A DNA stretch of 14,468 nt from Prolixibacteraceae bacterium (GTDB lineage Bacteria; Bacteroidota; Bacteroidia; Bacteroidales; Prolixibacteraceae), in the NCBI GenBank assembly GCA_003457135.1, contig DMSQ01000092.1:26641-41108 (forward strand). Reading direction: 5' to 3'. Both the position numbers and the translations under genes were made by a program. The notes beneath the pieces were generated by a model. That model searched no databases. It saw nothing but the letters and a program-made list of their open reading frames with translations, and was not told the origin of the DNA. Position 1 is the first letter of the stretch; every line of letters starts with the position of its first letter. This document shows positions 6,503 through 13,559 of this stretch, piece by piece.

Positions 6503-7168
6503 ATGACAGAACAAAAAAAGTCATTTATATACAAAAATAGCTTAAGCATTGCTTTTTTGCTTTTGGCATTCCTGAGTTTAGTAAGACAAGCGTTCACAGG
6601 CTTACAGGAATACAATATATTTTTAGCCGGGCATAAACTCCAGCCTGTAACCTTTTTTCAATATCTAAACACAGGTCATTTTATTCAGGCGACTTTTGAA
6701 AACTGGGAAAGCGAATTTTTTCAAATGCGTCTTTTCGTTTGGTTCACTGTTTTTCTTAGGCAAAAAGGTTCATCTGAATCAAAGGGTGTAGGTATCAAAG
6801 AAGAAGTTGACAGGGAACCGATTAATCGCAAAAGCGCTCCATGGGCAGTAAAAAAAGGTGGATTGGTCTTATCTGTTTACAAACATTCGCTTACAATTTC
6901 GTTGCTGCTATTATTCCTAATATCATTTGTTTTGCATTGGTACGGAAGCAATAAAGATTTTAACCAAATCAAGATGCTGGAAGGTAAGAGCGCCGAAAGT
7001 ATGTTTGTTTATCTAAACAACAGCAGATTGTGGTTTGAATCGTTTCAAAATTGGCAAAGCGAATTTTTATCCGTTTTTGCAATTATTTTTCTTTCAATTT
7101 TTTTAAGAGAATTTGGTTCACCACAATCAAAACCTGTTGATGCAACAAATGATGAAACGGGAAAATAA
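6503..7168 (+). CDS. four-helix membrane protein, DUF6766-type, with internal duplication
   Basis: A 221-aa integral membrane protein with four predicted helices at about 12-33, 74-87, 127-147 and 187-204. The two halves are repeats of one unit. Each has a helix near its start, then an aromatic amphipathic segment with (E/Q)NW(E/Q)SEF (ENWESEFFQM at 66-75, QNWQSEFLSV at 182-191), a second helix, and a polar R-x-(K/F)GS-x-(E/Q)SK end (residues 86-94 and 202-210). The FENWESEF-Q and GSSESK motifs are those I associate with DUF6766. The biochemical role is unknown. A charged cytoplasmic-type linker (95-125) joins the halves. It is the second gene of the 6372-8892 unit, 29 nt before the CheB-like gene. 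Confidence 0.75.
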   Translation: MTEQKKSFIYKNSLSIAFLLLAFLSLVRQAFTGLQEYNIFLAGHKLQPVTFFQYLNTGHFIQATFENWESEFFQMRLFVWFTVFLRQKGSSESKGVGIKEEVDREPINRKSAPWAVKKGGLVLSVYKHSLTISLLLLFLISFVLHWYGSNKDFNQIKMLEGKSAESMFVYLNNSRLWFESFQNWQSEFLSVFAIIFLSIFLREFGSPQSKPVDATNDETGK

Positions 7169-7197
7169 CTATGGGTCATCACTAAAAAATATTCATT

Positions 7198-7794
7198 ATG
7201 AAAGCAATCCAAAAAACTGCAAAAGATTTTCCGGTAGTGTGCGTAGGCGGTTCTGCCGGAGGGCTTGAAGCCTATACACGGTTACTGAAAAAACTTCCCG
7301 ATAATATGGGGGTTGCTATTGTAATCGTTAATCACCTGAGAACAGTGGCCACTCAGCTTCACGAGATTTTGCCGCGCTACACCGGTATGCCAGTTGAACT
7401 GATTACAGAAAAATTAGATATTAAACCCAATCATGTATTTATCATCCCCGAAAAGCGCGATTTGCACATTCTAGAAGGAGAGTTCCGTTTGAAGCCTATA
7501 TCAAAGCCATGGGGCTGGCCCGATGTGATTACCGTTTTCATGAAATCGATGATAAACAACTGGGACGGCAAATTGATCGCGGTAATTGTTTCAGGTTATG
7601 ATAGTGATGGATCTGACGCTCTATGTGGAATAAAAGAAGCAGGTGGAATTACGATCGCACAAAAACCTGAGACCGCATCACAACCTGATATGCCTGAGAG
7701 TGCCATTGCAAGCGGTTGTATTGATTTTATTCTCTCGCCCGAGGGAATAGCCAAAGAAATTGTTCGAATTGCGAAGGTGGATAAAGGACAATAA
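7198..7794 (+). CDS. stand-alone CheB-type methylesterase domain protein
   Basis: A 198-aa protein consisting only of the CheB catalytic domain, lacking the N-terminal receiver domain of chemotactic CheB. CheB enzymes remove methyl groups from (or deamidate) chemoreceptor glutamates. The triad positions are kept: Ser19 in VGGSAGG (16-22), His46 in VNHL and Asp137 in SGYDSDGSDAL. The family motif MPESAIASGCIDF is present at 165-177. The His motif is NHL rather than the usual QHM, and TGMGxDG has become SGYDSDG, so it is a divergent member. No chemotaxis genes occur in the window. It lies between a membrane protein gene and the baeRF gene (21 nt downstream), so it probably acts in a non-chemotaxis setting. 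A decayed partial copy lies at 5883. Confidence 0.88.
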   Translation: MKAIQKTAKDFPVVCVGGSAGGLEAYTRLLKKLPDNMGVAIVIVNHLRTVATQLHEILPRYTGMPVELITEKLDIKPNHVFIIPEKRDLHILEGEFRLKPISKPWGWPDVITVFMKSMINNWDGKLIAVIVSGYDSDGSDALCGIKEAGGITIAQKPETASQPDMPESAIASGCIDFILSPEGIAKEIVRIAKVDKGQ

Positions 7795-7815
7795 TAGTGC
7801 ATATACCTAAAAAAG

Positions 7816-8892
7816 ATGAGAAAAGATAAATTAGAAAAGCTCGCTTCTGAGAGAAGCTACCCCTGTGTTACTATTTCAATGAACACACACCGGTCGAAAC
7901 CCGACAATCAAAAGGATGTTATTGAACTCCAAAAGCTTCTTAAAGAGGCGCGTGAACATGTGGTTAATGAATTCGGAAAACAGGAAGTGGGTGTTTTGCT
8001 CGAAAAAATTGATAATCTGAAAGAGGAAATAGACGTTAATTATAACCTCAACAGTATCCACATTTTTCTTTCAGTTGCAACCAAAGAAATAATAAAATCA
8101 TCGTGGCCAATTTCAAAAAATACAGTTTCTGTAGCCGAAACTTTTGTGATCAAACCGTTGATTAAAGACTTTAACCGGTTAGAAGAGTATCTTATTTTGG
8201 TGCTTTCCAGGTCAGAAGTGAGGTTGTTGCAGGCCATAAATGATAGTATTACAGGACAAATTAAAAGTGACGATTTTCCTTTCGCGCAAAATCCATATTT
8301 TTTGGCCGATCCCGATAAATCGGGTGATGGGAAGCAGTCTGACAATCTGATCCGTGAATTTTTCAACCAAATTGACAAAGCATTGGTGAAAATTTACAAT
8401 AAAATGGAGATGAAGATTGTAGCGATTTGTACAGAAAAGAACTGGAGCAGCCTGATGCAAGTTGCAGACAAACCTTCCATTTACATTGGAAACGTAAGTA
8501 TAAACTTCAACGACACAGCTAATCATTCCTTAGCATCTGAAGCCTGGAAAATTGTAGTTGCCATTCAGGAAGAAGGCCAGGCAAAAGCTATTCAGGAAAT
8601 GAAAGAAGCTGCGGGTCATGGAAAGATGATTACCAATTTACTTGAGATTTTCGTTGCAGTTAAAGGAGGCCGTGGCGATTTACTGATTACTCACGATGAT
8701 TATCATCAGGCCGTAAAAATGAATGGACAGTATTCGTTCTATTTAGTGGATGATCTGACACTGCCAGGTGTAATTGACGATATTACCAGCGATATAGCCT
8801 GGGAAGTGATTGCAAAAAAAGGCCGGGCTATATTTACCAATCAGGAAGAATTTAAATCTTTAGGAAACATAGCGTTGAAAGTGCGGTATTAA
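7816..8892 (+). CDS. baeRF/Balon-like ribosome-associated factor (bacterial eRF1 homologue)
   Basis: A 358-aa cytoplasmic protein I assign to the bacterial archaeo-eukaryotic release-factor-like families, the group that includes Balon, a ribosome hibernation factor that enters the A site. Supporting motifs are PCVTISMNTHR (16-26), NQKDVIE-QKLLKEA (31-45), YNLNSIHIFLS (76-86), VIKPLIK (111-117), EEYLILVLSRS-VRLL (123-138), the GGRGDLL segment (284-290) opening the C-terminal L7Ae/Pelota-like domain, and the end AIFTNQEEFKSLGNIALKVRY read as two parts (338-344, 345-358). The eRF1 GGQ peptide-release motif is not seen, as expected for hibernation-type members. It is last in the four-gene unit, 21 nt after the CheB-like gene. 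Hibernation is inferred from family membership; rescue or another translation-stress role is possible. Confidence 0.78.
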   Translation: MRKDKLEKLASERSYPCVTISMNTHRSKPDNQKDVIELQKLLKEAREHVVNEFGKQEVGVLLEKIDNLKEEIDVNYNLNSIHIFLSVATKEIIKSSWPISKNTVSVAETFVIKPLIKDFNRLEEYLILVLSRSEVRLLQAINDSITGQIKSDDFPFAQNPYFLADPDKSGDGKQSDNLIREFFNQIDKALVKIYNKMEMKIVAICTEKNWSSLMQVADKPSIYIGNVSINFNDTANHSLASEAWKIVVAIQEEGQAKAIQEMKEAAGHGKMITNLLEIFVAVKGGRGDLLITHDDYHQAVKMNGQYSFYLVDDLTLPGVIDDITSDIAWEVIAKKGRAIFTNQEEFKSLGNIALKVRY

Positions 8893-8893
8893 A

Positions 8894-9001
8894 AGACCGG
8901 AGTCCGGAGTCGGAAGACCGAAGTTTTCCGATTCCGGACTTCTGACTTCGGTCTTCCGACTTCCGACTTCGGTCTTCCGACTCCCCACTCCCCACTCCCC
9001 A
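8894..9001. repeat. GGAAGTCGG-type intergenic repeat with 17-bp inverted arms and CTCCCCA triplet
   Basis: A left arm AGTCGGAAGACCGAAGT (8908-8924) is perfectly inverted twice, at 8945-8961 and 8966-8982; these two right arms are direct copies with a 21-bp period. The tract ends with CTCCCCA repeated three times (8981-9001). The composition is clearly richer in G+C than its surroundings. RNA from this region could form a strong hairpin between the baeRF stop and the ATPase start, possibly reducing read-through. It belongs to the same family as the window start. It occupies nearly all of the 141-nt gap before the ATPase. Confidence 0.85.
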
Positions 9002-9033
9002 CTTCTCTACAACTTAACGCAAACACTGAATCC

Positions 9034-11694
9034 ATGTGGTTTACCAAATCAAGCGAAGAAGTTTTAAAAGAATTAGATGTTGATCTGTCCCAGGGGCTTT
9101 CTGATGAAGAAGTAAAAATCCGTCTGGAAAAATACGGCCCAAATAAGCTTCTTGCAAAAAAGAAGAAGAACATTTTACAACTCTTCATTGCACAGCTTCG
9201 CGAATGGCTCATCTATATTTTGTTTGCCGCTGTAGTCATCACCTTGATTATGGGTGAGAATGTTGATGCGATAATCATCATGCTCGTAATTATTATTAAT
9301 GCTGTACTGGGAGTAATTCAGGAGGTGAAAGCCGGAAAGGCGATTGAAGCGCTTCAGAAAATGTCACACCCAAAAGCATTAGTCCGCCGAAATGGAGAGG
9401 ATAAAGAAATTCATTCAGATCAAATTGTGCAGGGCGACATTCTTATCCTTGATGCCGGTCGCTTCATTGCTGCTGATATTCGCTTAATCGAGTCAGCCAA
9501 CCTTCAGATTGAGGAGTCTGCCCTCACAGGTGAATCGGTCCCTTCAGAAAAAGATGCCTCACTGATTTACACCGACCCCAAAACGCCTCTGGGAGATCGC
9601 GCGAACACTGCTTTTATGACGACAATTGTAACCAATGGCAGGGGCGTTGGTATTGCGATTGAAACTGGCATGAATACCGAAGTTGGTCAGATTGCGAACA
9701 TCATTAATTCCGAAGAAAAATCGAAAACTCCTTTGGAAATACGCCTTGACCAATTGGGAAAGACACTTGGAAAAATCGCCATCGGAATCTGTATTTTTAT
9801 TTTCGTGATTGCCCTCCTGCAGGGCCGTGAACTGGTTGAAATGTTCCTCATGTCGGTTTCGCTGGCTGTAGCGGCTATTCCTGAAGGACTTGCAGCCATT
9901 GTGGCAGTGGTTCTCTCGATCGGCGTAACAAGCATGTCGAAGAAAAATGCCATCATCAAAAAATTACCTGCGGTTGAAACGCTCGGTTCAGTCAACATCA
10001 TCTGCTCCGACAAAACCGGAACCTTAACACAAAACAAGATGACTGTAATCAGTTATTTCAACCTGGAGGGTGAAATAACTGTTAAGCATGGAAAAGCAAA
10101 CACGGCCACAGAGGACGTTAAATTACTTGCCAAAGCGATGATTTTATGCTCCGATGCAACTTATAGCAAGGGGCACAGCACAGGCGATCCAACCGAAATT
10201 GCCTTACTCGTTTTAGGCGATGATCTTGGAATTGACAGAAAATCTTTAAAGGCCGAAAACAAACGTGTCGGTGAATATTCATTCGATTCCGACCGTAAGT
10301 TAATGTCAACAGTCAACGAGGAAAATGGAAAATTTACCGTTTACACCAAAGGCGCAATAGGAAACATCATCAATATTTCAACACATGTTTTGGAAAAAGG
10401 AAAAGTAGTTCCGATTACCGATGCACATAAATTGATTTATCACAATGCCACAGATGCGATGTCGAACAATGCACTTCGTACGCTGGGCGTGGCTTATAAG
10501 CCGGTAAATTCGGTCGTCGAAGCGTCTGAGATGGAAAAGGAACTGGTTCTTACAGGACTTGTCGGAATAATCGACCCTCCCCGATTGGAAGTAAAGGAAT
10601 CCATTCAGATAGCAAAATTGGCCGGAATTACCACCATCATGATTACAGGCGACCACAAGAATACAGCCTTCGCCATTGCCTATGAACTTGGGATTGCTGA
10701 AAATATGTCTCAAACCATCACCGGTCAGGATATTGATGGTTTTTCAGAAGCAGAATTTACTGAAAAGGTTGTCAGTTATCGGGTTTTTGCCCGGGTTTCG
10801 CCCGAACATAAGGTACAGATTGTACATGCCTTGAAATCACATGGAAATGTAGTATCCATGACGGGCGATGGAGTGAATGATGCCCCTTCGTTAAATGCTG
10901 CGGATATTGGCGTTGCCATGGGAATAACAGGAACCGATGTGGCCAAAGGAGCCGCTGATATGATTCTGACGGATGATAACTTTGCTACGATTGTTACAGC
11001 GATCGAACATGGCCGAAACATTTACAACAACATTAAAAAGTCGGTCATCTTTTTGCTTACCTGTAACCTGGGCGAAGTAATTACCATGTTTGTTTCACTT
11101 CTGATTGGCTGGGAAGCCCCGCTGATAGCGACACAGCTTTTATGGATAAATCTGGTCACCGATTCGTTCCCCGCTGTTGCATTGGGCATGGATCCCGGTA
11201 GTCCGGATGTAATGAAAGAAAAACCGCGCAATTCGAAAGAGAATTTCTTTGCCGGCGGCGCGGGTATGCATGTTATTCTTGGCGGTATTCTGATTGGCAC
11301 TTTATCTATTTTCGCCTTCTGGTTCGGATATTACGAACATGGTTACAGTCCTTTTGATCATTCGGTTCCGCCAGAAACAGTGGAGTATGCACGAACGATG
11401 GCTTTTATAGTCCTGGTGATGTGTCAGTTGTTTTATTCGTTAGCTGTCAGGAGCAGTTCAAAATCGATTTTTCAGATTGGCATTTTCTCTAACAAATACC
11501 TGATAGGAGCCATTGTGTTGAGTGCGCTTCTTCAATTGATCGTAATTGGTATTCCAGCCATGCAACGCGCATTTCATTTGCAAACGCTCGATCTTGGTGG
11601 TTGGATAGTTGCCATTTCATTAGGCTTGGTTCCGTTGCTGGGCAACGAGATATTGAAAATATTTATTCGCGCACGCAAGCATACGAATGTGTGA
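9034..11694 (+). CDS. P-type (IIA) Ca2+-transporting ATPase
   Basis: An 886-aa P-type ATPase pump of the SERCA/PMR1 group, normal length. It has an N-terminal cation-ATPase domain (DVDLSQGLSDEEVKIRLEKY), the actuator TGES (165-168), the M4 motif PEGL (283-286), the phosphorylated Asp326 in CSDKTGTLTQNKM, the nucleotide-domain KGA (439-441) and the hinge TGDGVNDAP (610-618). Ca2+ ligands matching SERCA are visible: the Glu of PEGL, N678 and E681 in M5 (NLGE), and N706, T709 and D710 in M6 (NLVTD), with the same 28-residue N-to-N spacing. The M8 position matching SERCA Glu908 appears to be Gln798, as in single-Ca2+ bacterial and PMR1-type pumps. It should export Ca2+ (perhaps Mn2+) from the cytoplasm. 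The stop codon lies inside repeat element C. Confidence 0.92.
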   Translation: MWFTKSSEEVLKELDVDLSQGLSDEEVKIRLEKYGPNKLLAKKKKNILQLFIAQLREWLIYILFAAVVITLIMGENVDAIIIMLVIIINAVLGVIQEVKAGKAIEALQKMSHPKALVRRNGEDKEIHSDQIVQGDILILDAGRFIAADIRLIESANLQIEESALTGESVPSEKDASLIYTDPKTPLGDRANTAFMTTIVTNGRGVGIAIETGMNTEVGQIANIINSEEKSKTPLEIRLDQLGKTLGKIAIGICIFIFVIALLQGRELVEMFLMSVSLAVAAIPEGLAAIVAVVLSIGVTSMSKKNAIIKKLPAVETLGSVNIICSDKTGTLTQNKMTVISYFNLEGEITVKHGKANTATEDVKLLAKAMILCSDATYSKGHSTGDPTEIALLVLGDDLGIDRKSLKAENKRVGEYSFDSDRKLMSTVNEENGKFTVYTKGAIGNIINISTHVLEKGKVVPITDAHKLIYHNATDAMSNNALRTLGVAYKPVNSVVEASEMEKELVLTGLVGIIDPPRLEVKESIQIAKLAGITTIMITGDHKNTAFAIAYELGIAENMSQTITGQDIDGFSEAEFTEKVVSYRVFARVSPEHKVQIVHALKSHGNVVSMTGDGVNDAPSLNAADIGVAMGITGTDVAKGAADMILTDDNFATIVTAIEHGRNIYNNIKKSVIFLLTCNLGEVITMFVSLLIGWEAPLIATQLLWINLVTDSFPAVALGMDPGSPDVMKEKPRNSKENFFAGGAGMHVILGGILIGTLSIFAFWFGYYEHGYSPFDHSVPPETVEYARTMAFIVLVMCQLFYSLAVRSSSKSIFQIGIFSNKYLIGAIVLSALLQLIVIGIPAMQRAFHLQTLDLGGWIVAISLGLVPLLGNEILKIFIRARKHTNV

Positions 11695-11727
11695 ATGATG
11701 TAACTCTTTTCAAAAGTTATGTAACAC
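11688..11727 (+). repeat. 40-bp intergenic element, copy C (overlaps the ATPase stop codon)
   Basis: Nearly identical to copy D: from GAATGTGTGAATG onward the 43-bp stretches 11685-11727 and 13444-13486 differ at two positions. The half-sites ATGTAAC at 11698-11704 and 11719-11725 are identical direct repeats, 21 bp apart, flanking an imperfect AACT/AGTT inverted core. The ATPase TGA (11692-11694) is part of the conserved GTGTGAATG block. It lies about 180 nt before the RNase gene. Confidence 0.85.
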
Positions 11728-11907
11728 ATTTTCGATGATCGATTTACAATTTAGCATCTTAAAATTCCAGGAATCGCATGAAGATACTGGCAAAACTTAG
11801 ATTGTGTCAATTCATTCATGTGCGTTAAGGAGAACGTGAAAAAAGAAAAACTTATTAAACAGCATAACTGACGTTAATTGATCTGATCATAACAAAATAA
11901 AAATACT

Positions 11908-13374
11908 ATGAATCAAAATGCAAACCGGATAACATTAAAACAAATTGCACGAAGGGCAATGATCTCAAGAGGATTGGCGCCTGATTTTCCGGCGGAATTG
12001 CTTGAAGAGTTAAAGGGAATAAACGCTCCGGCCACTAATAAAACTGATGGGGCCAGAGATATGCGCAACCTCCGGTGGTGTTCGGTTGACAATGATGATT
12101 CACTTGATCTCGACCAGTTAACGTATGCCGAACAGTTGCCCGGAAATAAGGTGCGGTTGTTGGTTGCTATTGCCGATGTGGATGCATTGGTTGCCAAACA
12201 ATCCGATATTGACAATTATGCCAGTCAAAACACATCAACGATTTACACTGTTGCTCAGATTTTTCCAATGCTTCCGGAGAAATTATCAAACGATTTTACA
12301 TCAATGCGTCGGGGCGCCGACCGTTGTGCCGTTGTAGTCGAAATGATAGTTGATGATGATGGAGCAGTGAAACAATCTGATGTTTATCGTGCTACAGTAT
12401 GCAACCATGCAAAGCTCCGGTATGAGAGCTTAGGCGACTGGCTCGAAGAAAATGGCCCAATTCCTTCAGAAATACTGACGGTTGAAGGCCTGGCTGAAAA
12501 CATCCGGCTACAGGATCGGATAGCACAGAATATGAAGGAGTTGCGCTATGAGCACGGCGCTTTGGAATTTAAGACGATTGAAGCCAGACCTGTCTTTGAC
12601 GGAGATGCTTTAAGCGAGATTAAAGCAGAACTGAAAAACAGGGCCAAAAGTTTGATTGAAGATTTTATGATTGCAGCAAATGGCGCTACAGCCCAATACC
12701 TGGCTGAAAAGCGCTTTCCTTCACTAAGGAGAGTGGTCCGCACTCCGAAGCGGTGGGACAGGATTGTTGAACTGGCTTCCGAAAGTGGATTTTCGCTGCC
12801 CGAAAAGGCTGACTCTAAATCTCTTTCAGCATACATGAAGTTTATCAAGCAAAACGATCCGCATCATTTCGTGGATATGTCGCTTAGTGTGCTTAAACTT
12901 TTAGGGCCGGGTGAATATGTGGTGGAAATCCCCGGTTCTGCTCCCGAAGGTCATTTTGGCTTGGCGGTAAAAGATTATACACATTCCACGGCGCCAAACC
13001 GGCGCTTCCCCGATTTAGTTACTCAACGTTTACTCAAATCGGCCATGGCAGGCCATTCCGTTCCTTATTCGGTTGAACAACTGGAAGAAATTGCGCATCA
13101 CTGTACTGTGAAGGAAGATGATGCGAGGAAAGTAGAGCGACAGGTTGAAAAGTCAGCTATGGCAATGCTCATGAAACCCAGGATTGGCGAAGTATTTGAA
13201 GCCATTGTCACCGGCGCCTCGCCCAAAGCAACATGGATAAGGCTTTTTCATCCGCATGCTGAAGGGAAACTGGTCAATGGATATCGGGGTTTGGAAGTGG
13301 GGCATAAACTAAAAGCACGCCTGATACATATAGATGTAGAGGAGGGTTTCATTGATTTTGAGCGGGTTGACTGA
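11908..13374 (+). CDS. RNase II/R-family exoribonuclease (RNB domain), divergent short form
   Basis: A 488-aa RNB-domain protein predicted to degrade RNA 3' to 5'. The metal-binding loop SVDNDDSLDLDQ (59-70) supplies Asp61, Asp67 and Asp69; the last of the four aspartates in E. coli RNase II (Asp210) is Gln70 here. Other family landmarks are VAIADVDA (86-93), FPMLPEKLSNDFTSM (119-133), AKLRYESLGDWLE (168-180), STAPNRRFPDLVTQRLL (360-376) with the catalytic-type arginines, and ERQVE (410-414). It lacks the two N-terminal cold-shock domains; about 50 residues precede the RNB domain. The C-terminal 60 residues (426-488) look like a degenerate S1/OB fold. The DLDQ variant is what I recall from a bacterial subfamily including the Deinococcus enzyme. 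Flanked by elements C and D. Confidence 0.87.
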   Translation: MNQNANRITLKQIARRAMISRGLAPDFPAELLEELKGINAPATNKTDGARDMRNLRWCSVDNDDSLDLDQLTYAEQLPGNKVRLLVAIADVDALVAKQSDIDNYASQNTSTIYTVAQIFPMLPEKLSNDFTSMRRGADRCAVVVEMIVDDDGAVKQSDVYRATVCNHAKLRYESLGDWLEENGPIPSEILTVEGLAENIRLQDRIAQNMKELRYEHGALEFKTIEARPVFDGDALSEIKAELKNRAKSLIEDFMIAANGATAQYLAEKRFPSLRRVVRTPKRWDRIVELASESGFSLPEKADSKSLSAYMKFIKQNDPHHFVDMSLSVLKLLGPGEYVVEIPGSAPEGHFGLAVKDYTHSTAPNRRFPDLVTQRLLKSAMAGHSVPYSVEQLEEIAHHCTVKEDDARKVERQVEKSAMAMLMKPRIGEVFEAIVTGASPKATWIRLFHPHAEGKLVNGYRGLEVGHKLKARLIHIDVEEGFIDFERVD

Positions 13375-13446
13375 TGTAAATTACCGTAGATTCTTCAGAA
13401 TTCAATTGGATTTGAAAGCCAGAAATCTTTAAGAATGAAGATTGAA

Positions 13447-13486
13447 TGTGTGAATGATGTAACTCTTTGCAAAAGTTCTGTAACAC
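13447..13486 (+). repeat. 40-bp intergenic element, copy D
   Basis: Half-sites ATGTAAC (13457-13463) and CTGTAAC (13478-13484) lie 21 bp apart around the core TCTTTGCAAAAGTT. It begins 72 nt after the RNase stop and ends 73 nt before the preferred start of the DUF4239 gene. It has the same orientation relative to the downstream gene as copies A-C. The surrounding 185-nt gap holds nothing else I can support. Confidence 0.85.
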
Positions 13487-13559
13487 TTTTATGCGAATAG
13501 AAGTGCAATTTTGCAAATGTTTCAACAGTTCCAATTCAATTCCGAAAATATTTCTAAAG

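Noticed and set aside
8889..9212. Minus-strand 107-aa ORF over the repeat and the ATPase start
   Set aside because: Its C-terminal part is a low-complexity translation of the GGAAGTCGG-type repeat and the rest is antisense to a clear ATPase gene.
11778..11820. Possible fifth copy of the 40-bp element before the RNase gene
   Set aside because: It shares only CAAAACTT-AG and ATTGTGT with copy B; the GTGTGAATGATG block and the 21-bp spaced half-sites are missing.
5843..13486. CRISPR array or insertion sequence explanation for the 40-bp elements
   Set aside because: Copies are hundreds to thousands of bases apart with genes between them; there is no regular spacer, transposase or terminal inverted repeat pair.
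13435..13500. 21-codon ORF running through repeat element D
   Set aside because: The equivalent frame is closed by stops in the other copies of the element, so the conserved sequence is not coding.
13467..13559. N-terminal extension of the DUF4239 protein
   Set aside because: It uses a TTG start or a second ATG inside or next to element D and adds cysteine-rich sequence outside the family pattern.
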